Numbered from the stretch's first letter, positions 47,959-61,911 are shown. The stretch: DNA of 64,000 nt from Turnera subulata (GCA_028386065.3 JAKUCV010001536.1:112217-176216); one strand, 5' to 3'. The notes: a model not told the origin generated them from the letters alone. A program made the numbers and translations.

Positions 47959-49832
47959 TTTTACAATTGACACTCTTATATAGTTTAAATCAAATACAAA
48001 AGGAAATAAATTCCTACACTGGCATACTAAATAAAAAAATATGGCATATATCATGCTAGATTACAATATATTCTCTTTAATGAGAAGATTCACTAGGAGA
48101 TAATAATTCTTAGTAATCTACGTAATCAGTAGCACAAAATCGTGCTAAGATCACATGGTCAAGTGCCTGATCTTGTTTATGAAATTTCCTTAAATTTAGA
48201 AAATCTTCTAAATTGATTATGGTATCATCTTCAATGACTCATGCCAACACCTAATCGGTACTAATATTGAGAGGAATCAAAACAATTTGGTTACCTCACT
48301 GAGGATGGGATAGAGTTTAGTCAATTTCTGGAAGAATTTCCATTTCTCATTTTGGATCATCCATCTAAAAAAAATTAATTTCAAAGTGGTGGAAGATTGA
48401 CTCGCAGGTCTTCCAACATGATCAAATTTTTATAAGACCGACGACGAACACCGTCCACGGATGACCCAATAATTTTATAGTAACTAGCAAAATAATCTTG
48501 AACATATTTTGCTAATTATATCTCAAAACTTACAGAAAAAGGATAGAATACCATCATGGTTTTCGATTACACATTTTCCAAAATCAACTGTCACACCGGC
48601 CCTAGATTGGCTCCCAAGTCTTCCCATACGTCCAAATTTACCAATTTTTTTAACACCGACGACGATAAACATGGACGACCCAAAATTTATAAGTAGCATT
48701 GTGGAGCAATCTAGTGTCATCATCACCATAACTATTGGACTGAAAATGAATTGCAAATAATACTATCACGCAATTCGTACAATCAGCTTTGAAACATAAT
48801 GGCTTCTCCATGTCAAAAAGGGTCAAAAACAGAAAAGGCAAGATGTGAATTGGATTTCCACAACAACTTACCTTACCTAGGAAGGCGTTAACTTGTGGAA
48901 TGGTTAAATCCTCACCCCAATGGGGGGAATCCTAACAAACCCAGACATGGAAAAAAGTGGTGGAGTTAAGCCATCATCATCATCATCGCCATCATTTTAC
49001 CGAATCAAGGACAGCCCCACCCCCTTCATCAACGAATCTCCACCGTCGATCCCAAAATAATCCAAACCCCCAGAAAAAAAAACAATGCTTCCCCACTCAC
49101 ATGTCTCACCAGGCAACCGTCCAATCCCAGAATCTTTCAAGGACACAAAACCACGTACCCAATTGGTGGTGAAAAGGAAAAAAAACGCTAAAAACGTAGT
49201 ACTAAGTAGTAATAATTGATATTTCATAAGTACAGTAAAATCAGACAACCGTAATAAAATAAAGAAAAAATAAAACACAATGAGAACGAAAAAGACCGCC
49301 CATGTGGGTCCGGCCCCCGCATCAGTGCCTCCTCAGGCCTCTCTCTCTCTCTCTCTCGAATATTAGATGAGCAAAGAATTCACGCATCTCCATGCCTGCA
49401 AAAACAAAATTCCTTTCCCTCGGCCATTAAATTTCTTTACTTTAATATTCACTTAAAATAATAATATCCCAGCAGTTAAATCCTAAAATACCCTCCCCTC
49501 ATATATTTTCCGCGTCTAATCTATTCTAATCTCTTTCTCTCCCCATCCGAGAAAGAAAAAAAAGAAAAGAAAAAGAAAACAGAAGAAAAACCTTCACGGC
49601 CTCTCTCTCTCTCTCTCTATCTCTCTCACACTCGCCAAATGAAAAATTAAAAGACAAAAAAACAGACCCTAAATTGTCGATCCTAATTGTCCGAAATCAT
49701 CACTAATAATACTCTCTCTTCCACTAGAACCAGCTATTGATTGTTATTACAATCGCGTCACTGTCTGTAATTTCTACATTTTTTCCTTAAAATAAATCCT
49801 CCTCTTGCGATCTCGCCGCTGTCTGGAAGGGC
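47959..49832. other. Intergenic region and promoter of the UBP16-like gene
   Basis: AT-rich sequence with no supported gene. (CT)n microsatellites lie at about 49341 and 49601, near the expected transcription start of the gene at 49969, a common feature of plant core promoters and leaders. Confidence 0.5.
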
Positions 49833-49964
49833 ATGCCCAATCGCCGCCGTACTTCACCGCACTGCCACCGCCGCCGGGACCGTCATCTGGGTTGCTACTG
49901 CGCGATTGGAAGGTCGGGGATTTGCGAATTTCGGCAGTGGATGCGCGCCGCCGGAACTGATTAG
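49833..49964 (+). CDS. Upstream ORF of the UBP16-like gene (43 codons)
   Basis: A frame from ATG (49833) to TAG (49962-49964), ending only 4 nt before the main ATG at 49969. The peptide is Arg/Cys/His-rich (MPNRRRTSPHCHRRR...). If the transcript begins near the CT repeats, ribosomes must reinitiate or scan past it. No known peptide family recognised. Confidence 0.45.
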   Translation: MPNRRRTSPHCHRRRDRHLGCYCAIGRSGICEFRQWMRAAGTD

Positions 49965-49968
49965 GTAA

Positions 49969-52900
49969 ATGCACGTGAGCGGGGATCTAGGGTTTTCGAG
50001 CTTCCTGGTCCTTGTGGTGGTCACTCTGTTGGCTCTGGCGACTGGCTTTGCTGTAATCCGGCGAAAATGGCGGCTCCGCGTCGCCAGGCAGGAGGAGATC
50101 AGGCGCCTCCTGGCTTTTGCCGCGGAGGAGGCGGCTAGAGCCGAGCTTGAAGCCACCTACGCAGTCATCTACGCTGAGGCTCCGGTGCCCAAGACTAATA
50201 CCTATCAATGCGCGGTTTGTTACTCCCCAACCACCACTCGGTGTTCCCAGTGTAAAGCTGTCAGATACTGGTGCGTTCCTTTTGCTTTTGTTTGTGGTAT
50301 TTATTGCTTGGTTAACCCCCCATTAGTTTTGTTAAGGAATGCTTGGTGTCTCGGTAAGTTTTGGGTTTTTTTTTTGGGTTGGGGACCATTATATGCTTGA
50401 TTTTAGTTATTTGTTTATTTTCTTGGGATTTGTTTTGGGAAGCTTGTTCGAATTGTGAGAGCTTGATTTTGCTTCCCGTTGGAATTAATTACGGTTTATG
50501 GGAAAAAAAGGGTGGGGGACAAGGGTAAATGGGAATAGTTGGGGTATTACCTGCTAATTGTAAAGGGGAATCTCTTATAACTTGTTCACTTGAGAAGTGG
50601 GATGTAGTCGGAGTGTGGGTACTATTTAAGTTCCACTTTTCTACTGTTAAGTTCTTCGTGATATAGATTTGAGGTGAAAATAATTTATACTGGTGTGATG
50701 TTATAATCATTCTTGTAGAGTTGCTAATATTGTTAATGAAGGAGCTCCAATATGATTGTTAACTTCCAAGTGATTGCATGTGGCGTTTGAGGGTCTGGCC
50801 GCATGAATAAAATTGAGATTCCTAGGCAGTTAGATTGTAACAATCTCTATAAAGCCTATTGTCTCCAATCATGAAACAAGATAGTTCTTTAGATCTGTAT
50901 GAGGAACGCTGCTGGTCGGAAATGTTTGGGGATTAGAATATGTAGATTTGGAGCACAACTAATGGAGATTTGGTCCCACGTTTATCACCGTGGATATGCT
51001 TCCTGGAAGGAAATAAAATACTTTTGGCTTCAGCTCACTTTTTGTGTAGTACATACTGCATAGTAATCTTTTTAGTTGTGAGGCTCGTGTAGAGTTTGCT
51101 GCATTTCTCTTCTCACATGTTGGTTGTGTGTTTTTTCTTCTCTGTGCTAACTTAAATATACAGTGTTTGAAGCTGTTACTGTTCTTAGTTGTTTTGTTGC
51201 ATTTCTTTCTTTACCTTGCTCACCTAGGTTTTTGTCTTCCCAGTTGTATGTCTGAGATATACTTGTTATTCTTTCCAGTTCTGGTAAGTGTCAAATTATC
51301 CATTGGCGACAAGGTCACCGGGAAGAGTGCCGTCCTCATAAGACCTCATATAACAATGATGATGCAAGTGGTACTGGTAGTAATATGACAAAGCATGAAC
51401 AATATAGAAGTTGCAGCGACAGATGTGAGGATGAACCGATCGAGACATCTTCCAAGGAATCTGTGTTGTCTTCTGTCAGTCACTCTCCTGAAGTTCCACT
51501 TGTTAAGGATGATAATGTTAAAGTTGATTCAGATGCAGATGCTGATGTAGTTTATGCTACTTCTGAGTTATCTGCTTCTTCATTCTCTGGATGGTCCACA
51601 CCCCCAAGTGGTGGTCAATCATATGATGAGATTTCTGTGGGCGAGAGCACCTGTTCAAGTGAAACTGACGGATCAGATAGGCATATTGCTGCTGATATTG
51701 CCCCTGACATGTACGTGCCCAGATCGAGTAATATGGATCAAATCAAGCCATCATCTCCAAAATTTTCTAATTTGGTTAATTCTGTAGATAAATTTAATAA
51801 GTTGAAAAGATTAGATCACCGTAAACCATACACAAGTGAGAGGGACAACGAAGGCACATATTCAGATAATAGCATCAGCACAATGTGCAATGATCCAATT
51901 CCCAAGCCTTCCAAACTTTCTCCGGATTTCTGGGGAAGAACTCTCGAGTCAAATGTTTCCGGCGGCAATGCCCAGAATGGTTCTGCCATGTCCGGTTCTG
52001 GTGGAGCTGTTGACGGGAAGTTGACTAATTCTGAGTCCTTTCATTTTAAGTTTCATTTATCTGGAAATACTTGTGGTACCTCACATGAACAAAGCACGGC
52101 AGTGAATGGTACCATGTTAAATGATGCACCTCAATCTGCTCTGGGGATCAGTAAGTCTGTTAAAGAAACAGCTTTATCTGAAGGCACCAGTGTGGATGTT
52201 TTGAACAATTCGAGTTCTCCATCATTGAGATCGGAACAATCTAATCATAATAAGTTTGGTGATTCAAATTTTTCGAAGTCCAGGGAGCTTAAAGATGAAA
52301 GGCCAAATACATTTAAGCCGAAAAGTGAAGTATCCAATACTGGAGGAGATAGTGCAGGTGCCGGTTCTTCAAAAGCCTGTGCTTCGTTCTCATCAACTGA
52401 ACGGCCAAAGATCGCTTCTAATGACCCTGTTACTACAGCACATGCAGCAAGGTTTGAAGTGTCATTCCGTGCTCCCTACTTGGCTTCTCGTGTCAATGGG
52501 AGTGTCAACGGGAATTCAGACTCGAGTTTGAAATGTGGAAAAGCAGAAAATGTTAGGTCAAAGATTGTTTCTAATAAGCCTGTTACTGCTGCACATGCAG
52601 CAAATTTCGAAGTATCGTCCCGTGCTTCTCAAACCTATTTGGCTTCTAGTGTAAACGGGAATTCAGACTCGAGTTTGAAATGTGGAAAAGCGGAAAATGT
52701 CGGGGCTGGTGCTGTTGCATCGCTTCCAATTGCAGGTTCCCAAAGTACTGCTAATGGTTTGAAATCGTCAGTGTTGAAAGTGGTTGATCAAATCAGAGGA
52801 CCAAAATGTGGGAGATACAGCGACAAGGTATGTTTAGATCTTGATGTGTGTTTGTCATTTTACAACAATTTTATCTGGGACATGGTATTTGAATTGAATT

Positions 52901-55900
52901 TTTATTGTTTCTTTCAGGGTCTTTTTCCATATGATCTATTTGTAAAGCTATACAATTCAAACAAGGTGGAAATGCGACCATGTGGCCTCATCAATTGTGG
53001 GAACAGGTATCTGTAATGCTTCTTTCCCGTGATAATCAGTTGCATCATCTGTTAAATCCCTGGGGTTTGGAGCAATGTAGATACTCTGGAGACAACCATT
53101 ATGTTGATCACAATTTTGAAGTAGACTTTTCTGTTGTATACTCTACTTATACATTTATGCCCTAACTTACATATGTTATTTGTAATTAGTTTATTTATTA
53201 ATTGTTGCTTACATGGAAAATAACTTGCTGATTTATTTCAGACGCTACCACGCATGATATGTTTTAGGATACTGTTTCATTTACTTGTAAGAAAACTTTC
53301 TATGACAAGAAATTCTTATGCCATGCTGAGCATCTTTACGTCATATCAATAATTATGTCAGCACATGCTTGTGTATAAACATAAGTCATATGCACCCTGT
53401 ATCCTGGTCAATTGTGTGAATTTTGTTCAAATGAAATCATCAAGGGTATATGTGATTCATGTTTTTATCTCGCTCTGGTGCTGCTTTATCTTGCCTTGAT
53501 AGTTTTAAATCCTAAATGGCTATCCAGCCTCTGCAATTGAAAGGAATCTGTTTCGGGTTGCATGAATTCATATTTTACTGCCTGGAAACTGCTGAGCAAA
53601 CATACTGCTATGCTAGGCTTGTCCTTTTTTTGGGACTAATGTTAATTTTATTGTGGAAAGCCCTTTGGAACTGTTGATGAAAGATCCTTTATTCCATTTT
53701 TTGCAGCTGCTATGCTAATGTTGTTCTTCAGTGCTTGGCGTTTACTCCTCCTTTGACTGCTTATTTTGTACAAGGGCTCCATTCAAAAGCATGTACGTCC
53801 CTTATGACAGTTGGATTCAACATGTTGGTTGTTTAGTATTGGTGGCTTTGGTTACTTTTGCATGGTATGACACAAGATCATTGCTTTATCAGGTGTACAT
53901 AAAGACTGGTGCTTCACTTGTGAGTTTGAAAATTTAATTTTGAAAGCCAAGGAAGGGAAATCTCCTATTTCTCCGAAGGGGATAGTATCCCATGTACAGA
54001 ATATTGGAAGCCAGCTTGGCCACGGGAGAGAAGAAGATGCTCATGAGTTCCTGAGGTGAGCTCTTGAATTGGTGTTTTTTTCTTCAAAAAAGAAAATGAG
54101 ATATTTACCTTCCTTCTTTCTTATTTTCTCCAATAATCAATGAATTAAATTGATAGGTATGCTATTGATGCAATGCAATCAGTCTGCCTCAAGGAAGCTG
54201 GGGTCAAAGCCTTGGGCTCCTTTGAAGAAGAAACAACTCTTATAGGCCTTACATTTGGTGGCTACCTCCGCTCTAAGGTAAATATCTTTCAGAGACAAAT
54301 GATGTATGAAAATGCTACTAAAACTTTTTTCTGGTGATAACTTTTTGAGTCCTACTGCTTTGTGTTTAACTGGTCACTTTTTGGCACTGTTCCATGGACA
54401 TTCATCCTAATTTACAGATAAAATGCATGAAGTGCCATTACAAGTCGGAGACCCAAGAAAGAATGATGGATCTTACTGTTGAGATAGAAGGGGAGGTAGC
54501 AAGGCTTGAAGATGCACTTAAACGATTCACTGCCACTGAGATTCTTGATGGAGACAATAAATACGAATGTAGCAGGTTGGTAACGTTGATCTGTTTAATG
54601 GAGCTCTCGTGAGTATGATTTCTATTATGTTTCAATGTCCTAAGGTTAGAAAGGGGTTCTTTATAAACCTCAAGGATATTTGAGTAGCCTGTGTTTCTAT
54701 ATGTTTTTGGAAGATCTACCAATTTTTTTTATTTTTTTTTCGTATCATATCGCTTTTAATTTGTCCATTATCCAACTCAGGTGCAAATCTTATGAGAAGG
54801 CAAAGAAAAAGTTAACCATATTGGAGGCTCCAAATGTCCTTACAATTGCATTGAAGCGATTTCAGGTAGTTCTTGCAGCCAAAGCTCTCTTCCCTGATAT
54901 TAATTTCAAATCCTTATTTACTATGCTGATTTGTGCAGTCGGGTAAATTTGGAAAGCTCAATAAACCAATTCGATTTCCTGAGATACTTGACTTGGCACC
55001 ATATATGAGTGGCACAAGTGATAAGTCACCAATATACAGGCTTTATGGTGTTGTTGTTCACTTGGATATCATGAATGCCTCATTTTCTGGACACTATGTG
55101 TGCTACGTCAAAAATATCCAGAACAAGTGGTTCAAGATTGATGATAGCACTGTACGTTCTCTATTCTTATTTTCAAACAACTTCTTTTGGTCACTGTATG
55201 TGCTTTTCTCCATTTTGTTTTCTGAGCTGCTTTAACCTTTTCATTAGCAAGAAACGATCATTCCCCATTCAGTGGAAAACCATCATTTGTATTTCATTAG
55301 TAATCAATATGTTCCTATTTCGTCATTTAAGCTGTGGAGCAATTTCTATCTTTCAATCAAAAACTCCCCCAACCTATGTGTCAGCTGTTTATCAGTAAAA
55401 CTGCTTGCCTTGTTTAGGGTTGGGATTAGTGGCTGTAAATTTCTTTTCCGGAGAAAATATGTAGCAAACTTTTCTGTATAGCTAGCTCTTTTTACGTTAA
55501 AACTTGGTAGTTTGTTTGTTGATTATGATGGAATTTAAGATTGGTTTTTTGGACCATTACCTATGGGGAGACCTATGGATTTTGGTTCTACAACCCCAAT
55601 GATGTCAGAACCCATAAAATGAATAAGAATTGTTCAACCTGTTGTCAGTAATTGTGATTTCCTGTTGGAGGTTTAGGATCTGTACCATTATGTAATCAAA
55701 GTGTGGGTTTCTTAATGATCTGGGAATGGCTAATGCTTGTCTTTTACGCAATGCTTGTTTTATTCATGCATTTTATAAAGCTATATTTTGTTCTTGACCG
55801 TCATGTTGTCCATGGTTGGGTAGGTAACAGCTGTGGAACTTGAAAAGGTCTTGACGAAAGGGGCATACATACTTCTCTATGGGAGGTGAGTTTAGTCCCA

Positions 55901-56326
55901 TTAACTGGTTCAAGAATGAAATTAATCGCACATTTTTGTTTGACATGCTAATATTCTTGCAGATGCTCGCCGAGGGCACCGAGACTGATAAGAAACAGTA
56001 TAGTGTCTCTGGATCCAAAGAATAAAAGCATTGCTTCCAGGGTCAACTTAAAAAATCCCTCATTGGTTTCAAGAGCCACATCCACACACCCGAGTGTTTT
56101 CCAGTTACGTCCCAACTCAATTCCTCCAGATACAGCCAGCGTCGAATCCTTTTTCTTGAAGTTCCATCGTGTACAAAAGATTTTAGAAGAGGACTCATCA
56201 AGCGACAACTTCTCTTTTACTAGCAGCAATTCAGATGAAGGTTCATGCAGTACAGATAGCACTCGGGATTCCACGAGTACAGACGACCTTTCGGATTACA
56301 TATTTAATGGTTGGGGCAGCTCTTGA
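49969..56326 (+). CDS. UBP16: UBP16-like ubiquitin-specific protease with MYND zinc finger, 11 exons
   Basis: A cysteine deubiquitinase. Arabidopsis UBP16 promotes salt tolerance and stabilises SHM1 (family knowledge). Exons: 49969-50270, 51279-52827, 52918-53006, 53707-53792, 53893-54055, 54157-54277, 54418-54575, 54781-54865, 54939-55151, 55824-55885, 55963-56326. They join in frame to 1063 residues (Arabidopsis UBP16 is about 1000). Residues 9-30 are a membrane anchor. A MYND zinc finger spans C81, C84, C92, C95, C101, C105, H114 and C118, split by intron 1. A long Ser/Asn-rich disordered region (about 125-610) contains an internal duplication. The Cys box is GNSCYANVVLQCL (catalytic Cys about 648). 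A zinc ribbon (KCMKC...ECSRC) follows. The His box is SGHYVCYVKN (His about 903), with WFKIDDS. The Ser-rich tail ends NGWGSS. All catalytic residues are present. Confidence 0.92.
52408..52701 (+). repeat. In-frame tandem duplication inside the UBP16-like coding sequence
   Basis: Two copies, 52408-52557 and 52561-52701, encode similar ~47-residue segments. Both have K-I-x-SN-x-PVT-x-AHAA-x-FEVS and end GNSDSSLKCGKAENV. The last ~45 bp are almost identical. The duplication lies in the disordered linker and keeps the frame. Confidence 0.85.
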
Positions 56327-59300
56327 AGGAACTCATCCAATTCTGACACCCTCCATCATCCTCTGCCTCTCCACTTCCTCAAAGCATTTGACCCTTGTTG
56401 TCTTGTACTGGATGCTTCTGTTCTCTTGACTAGTCAGGTCTCAAATTAATCATGCAGGGAGACCAGCGAGACATATTCTTTGGGGTAAGCTGCCTAATGG
56501 GAGAAGAAAGTCGGGTGGAGTTGGATGGTAAAGGTGGTGGTCAATTTTTTGAAGTCTGACACGTGCAAACAATGTAGAAAGTTAGTGGTACTAATAGTTG
56601 TAGAGAGAATGACTTGGCGAAATTAGGTTATGTAAAATCTGGTGTATCCTTTAGAAGGTTAGGGCATTTCATTATTAGGTATTTAGACTAGGCGTAAATA
56701 AGAGTTGGGAAGGAGGGGCAGTATGTAATGTACTTGTGTAGCTGGGCTTTGTTTGAAGAAATCAGCCATCACCATTTTGTCAATTCCCATTCCCTCCGTG
56801 CGGGAAGGCCTTATAGTGTATAGTCAACGGGACCTTTTGGTCCCAAATGGGGTGTGTACCCCGTCATCTGTTCATTTGGACAAATGATATAAAAATGCAT
56901 AAGTTAAACTTTAAACAGCTTTTCGCTTTCTTGTTTGTTTTCCACCATTTATATCTCAGTTGAACTGCAGGGCTAAGCGGAGACCCTTGGTTTGGTTGGG
57001 TTTATCATTTTGGCACAATTTTACACACCTCATCAGATATGTTCTTACATTTTCTAGTAATCTTCCAAGTGATCCAAGTTGCCGAGGCTGGAAACTAAAG
57101 TATGGTGGACAATTTTTGTTGTGTCCGTGCCATATCCTTCTTGTGTCTGCTTAGTAGGATTGAATACTAACTTGCATTTTAACTGGGTAAAACAAGAATA
57201 TATTCAAACATTTTCTCCAGGAGCAAATTCTGCTCATTTGGTGAAGCAAGCCTCTGTAAGCTCATCTAAAGTCTAAACAATCTTCTTGGTGAAAATCCTC
57301 AAGACTCCCATTCAATAGCTTCTTGCAAATCGGACAAAACCACATCCATATTTTCTGATACCTATTAGATCCTACCAAGTATGGGGGGTATATCGATCTC
57401 TTCCTTTTTTTTTTTTTTTGAGAAATATCTTTTCCCATTTTTATGACCATTTGACTTGGAATTTCTTCGTGTCATAGAATCTCTTAGTTAAATTTAGTAT
57501 TTGGCGAACTTATGAGTTTATATAGTTAGATTATTGATATGTTATTCATGAAGCTACATGTGACAGATTACAAAAGATTAAAAAAAACATAAATTCAGGA
57601 TACCTTGCAAAATTCCAGGGACACTTTTTTTTTTTTTTAATAATCGATAGGCACAGGCAGGCAGGCACACTCTTTTCAAATCAGAACTAAATACCATGAT
57701 AAATTATTCAGGGTCCAGGTAGGGAATAACTGCATCCTACTTTCCCATTCGGGCCAGTCCTACCCCATCTATTTTCTTTCTCTATTTTTTTAGTAAATAC
57801 ACTGCCCTATGATCCATTCCCATCACTTGAGTAGACTATAATAAGAGAGTCTAGAGCCCGGCCATGTCTTTGGACAATTCCTAAAGATCAGATCCAGTCA
57901 TAATTGTTTACTTCTGTTCATTACAACGAGATCCATTGGACAAGCTACCAGAAGTCCAACACTAATTCTGAGTTGTAAGAAGCAAGAGTAAACGTGGGGA
58001 CTTGTATCGTAAGACAAGAAAGGCAGAGGTTGTCTGGCCTTCAATCCACATTTTCAAGAACCAGTTATCCTGTAAAGCCAATGCAATTAAAGGGTCATCT
58101 AAATTGTCACAGGAACAAACAAGTGGTTGTACTTAATTATAGATTACCCAACGCACTATTATGTTACCTCACTCGTCCAAAATCCACTACCATTTTCAAC
58201 CCTAAACCAACAATATTGTGTATAGGTATTCCCCTCTTGTTTTTCTTTTGACTAATCATGTATGCCAGTGAACAGACACAACGTACAAGGAAAGTCAAAG
58301 ATGGAACAGTGGGTACAAGACAAATGGCAGAATGAAAGGACAACCACGTGGGGTAGGAGGACTGGTTCAACTAACACTTACCAAACTCAAAAAACACCCC
58401 GTCCATCTCAATATCCCATCCACACACACAGCTCATGGGAGATCATTTATTAGGACCCATTGCCTGTCTTTTTATCTCTAGTTCCTTCTTTTCTCTTCAA
58501 GTTCAACCCTTTCTTTATTATGGTATATAGTTATAGCATACACAATACGGATAAGGACTCAAAAATTGAACAAAGGGGTATACATAAACATTTACTCAAT
58601 TGAATTTGACTTGTAAATATCATCATCTGCAGCAGACAGTATGGACCAGCAATTTTTGAACTTCAAATCAAAGGATCAGCATCCGCATGGGGGCAGACGT
58701 GTACTTCCTCAATGGGTCTTTGTCTAGCTAAGGGCCACCATTTAATTTGCATCCCACGATCCCAACTTGCATTTTACATCCATATCGACGCTGCCATTTG
58801 CATCTTTTATGTGTTTCTATTGCTATTGAGAATGTGAAATTTTGTTATAGCACTTTTTGTTTCTTTCTTCCTTTTTCCGTGGCACACATTCTTTTAACAT
58901 TGACATTTGAGGAAAAGAAAACAAGAGTCAAGGTAAGGATGAGCGATTGACGAAGTGGAACAAAAGAATTTACAAGTGCCGTGTGGTTAGTGTAACTCAT
59001 GATGTCTATGCAAAATTGAAACAAAAACTAAGATCCTTTTTTAAGGCAGACCCACAATACTAACAAAGTCGCAGGTAATTTAGGATATTTTCGTTTGATG
59101 TTGTTTGAGCGTGACTAGTTTCGTTGCTTGACTAGATAAATCATCATGTACAGCTATCCAATTGCCTATCATTTGGTATATATCAAGCTAATTAGCTTGA
59201 CTTCGAGAAACGGGAAGCGGGAACTAAAAAGCAGAAATTGGTGGGAATTATGTATAGTGCACGCGTTTCCTTGCCGACATTCAACCGACCGTCGAATCTC

Positions 59301-61681
59301 CAAGGAAATTTTGTTTTCCTAATGACAAAGTACCAAGGAAGATGTCTCTGTTGGCGCTGTTCAAAAAAGGGAGGGGGGAAACAATGTCTGTATCTTTTTT
59401 TTTTTCCAAAAAAAAAACAATGTCTTTTTAAGTTAGAGGATGGTTTATTGGGTAGAATAAGAATACATATATTCGCAAAATTCAGTTTCCAATATATTTC
59501 TTTTGCATGCAACACATTCCGGATGGGAGAAGAATAATTAAGAGATCGCGCATTTGATGTAACATGTTGGAAAAGCTAGCAAAGGCGAACCGATCAATCT
59601 TAAAAGATTGTACTGCGCGCCTGTAAAAAGAATCAAGAATTAGGCATACTTGCATCCATAGTTTGTCAACTTTTTCTGCGTATTTATAATAGGTGTCCAT
59701 CCCTTATCCTCTCTTGCAGCTTATATATAGAAGTCAGCTCAAATCTTACTAGTATGAATATGAATGTAACTTGACGTGAAGAAAAGACAAACGGGAAAGA
59801 GGAGGCGCAATATGTTTAAACATGCTTTTTTTTTTTATCAACTTTTGTATATAAGTAATCAAAGCTAGGGTTTGCTGATGATGAATTCCGTTAATGCAAG
59901 TGTTTGATCTTGTATATTATTGTGGTGACTGGTGCGTGTTCCTTTTTTGGCCAAAAGCTGTGTTAAGAGCATGCATGGGAAAAATAGTCCATCCGGGCAC
60001 CACACAGCAACCCTTGTGTCTCGGAGATGTCCAACAAAGCAGCAACAGAATAAGATTAATTTCTGCGGCGAATGAAGATCTTTCTCATCCATCCTTGTCA
60101 ATTAGTAGTAATGAATATACTGTGTCTGCCTTCTTTTCCTTTAAACAAAAAGTTAATGACGGCTTGTCTTTCTTTGGATTTGACGGTGCTTAATCAGTAC
60201 CTCAAATCCCCCGCGCAACCCAGATTTTCGGCTGTGTATATTATATGTTTATGCTTTTATATTATTAATTCGGAAATTAAGGTTTGCTCTCATGTCATGA
60301 CTTGTTATTAATTTCATGAAACTAATATTGCTTTTCTTCTTCTTTGAAAGTGGGTTTTTTTCTCTTTGGATACGCCCATATGACATAACTTTTGAGAAAT
60401 GGATCACAGCTGAAAACCAAAAAAAAAAAAAAAAAGTATGCGTGATGTTCATGGCACAAATCAGGAAGCCAGGTAGGTACAGTGTAGGTTATCATATAGT
60501 GATCTCAAACACGATATATATATATGTGTAAAAACTCTCCTCATGATCCTCGATGACAAAATTTTATCAGTGGAATGATAACATGCAAAAGGTAGATAGA
60601 AATTGAGAAACAATTTTCTCGTTCTAATTATAGTACCTCTTTCTATGGTAGTAACTATTTGGAATGTCGTCGTAAGATTTTTGAAGAATTGAATAATTGA
60701 AAATCTGAACAGACAGTTCCGGGAGCATTATAAATTGTGCCATTTTTCAAATGTTGCAATATCATTTAACCAGTACACAATAATTACTTCCAAATGTCAA
60801 CACTACATGGCATTTCCTTAATTTGCCCATCCCTAAAGGACGTTCTAGACTAATCCAAATCAAAAGATGATAAGAATTATGAATGTTGTTATTTTTATTT
60901 TCGTAAAAGACTCGAACTCGAGGATCCTATAATTAAGTTAGAACAATTCCAGCAAACTGATCTAACCCATCCATTAACTCTAAATGTAAATTTGGTTTGG
61001 TGAAGCCCTCATCTTGCCATCCTTGAATAAATTCATATCAAAATCAACAATGTGGGCCAAACAGTAAGTGACTTAACTCAAATTAATTAGGACAAACCAC
61101 CGGACCAAAAAAATTCATATCAGAATTCAGGGCACCGACCAAGTTACCCTCTCTATCCACATGGTTGGAAGTCAGTTTAATATTTTTTTTTAAAAAAATA
61201 GAGAATACTATTAGCTACCATATTCTATTACATAAATAGATGTCTTCAGGCCCAAAAAAAATGTCTACCATAGTAGCTAGGTCATATTACATGCACAATC
61301 ACTCCCCATTTACCCCACCATTTCTTCAACACTAACAACGGGCCAACCATCGACACACCAAAAATGAATTTCAACAGCTAGAAATACTAATCTTACATGT
61401 ACTGAAAAATCATATAGAATTCTTGTACTGATAAAATTTGGGACCTCATAATTAATTTTAACATGTTAGTTATATTTTTTATTTTTTGTGACGGCCAGTT
61501 ATTATTTTGGTGAAAATAGTAGTTAACAATTCAGTCCGTATAATTTTCTGGTACAAAATTTAGTGAATGAAACATTAATTTGTCTCTAAAAAAAATCACT
61601 CAAAGTGCATAAAAATGAACATAGAAAAAAGTTATTCATGAATTGAAGAACAAGAATTCTGAGGCAACGAGTGGCTCAAAA
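56327..61681. other. Intergenic region right of the UBP16-like gene
   Basis: It starts with the UBP16-like 3' UTR (to about 56.9 kb). The remaining 4.8 kb is AT-rich with homopolymer runs and short open frames that resemble no family on either strand. No tRNA or clear transposon seen. Confidence 0.5.
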
Positions 61682-61697
61682 TGTCACGACCCCGGAA

Positions 61698-61798
61698 TCC
61701 TAGTGCGCATAGGAGTCCGGAATCCTAGTGTGCATAGGAGTTTGAGTTGGGTTGGGACACTACTTTGGTTGTTGGTAGGAATCCTATTGTGACTAGGA
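61698..61798 (+). repeat. Three short hairpins in the LTR at 61682
   Basis: TCCTA-N7-TAGGA at 61698-61714, 61723-61739 and 61782-61798. The stems are identical; the 7-base spacers differ (GTGCGCA, GTGTGCA, TTGTGAC). Confidence 0.75.
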
Positions 61799-61911
61799 GT
61801 AGCTAACCTTGTTGTATTAGGATTGGGTTTGTGTGGGGGTTAAGTAAACCGAGTTTGTGTTGGACTAGGATTACTTAGCACTGTCAAACTAGGAGAGAGC
61901 CTTGCGGCACC

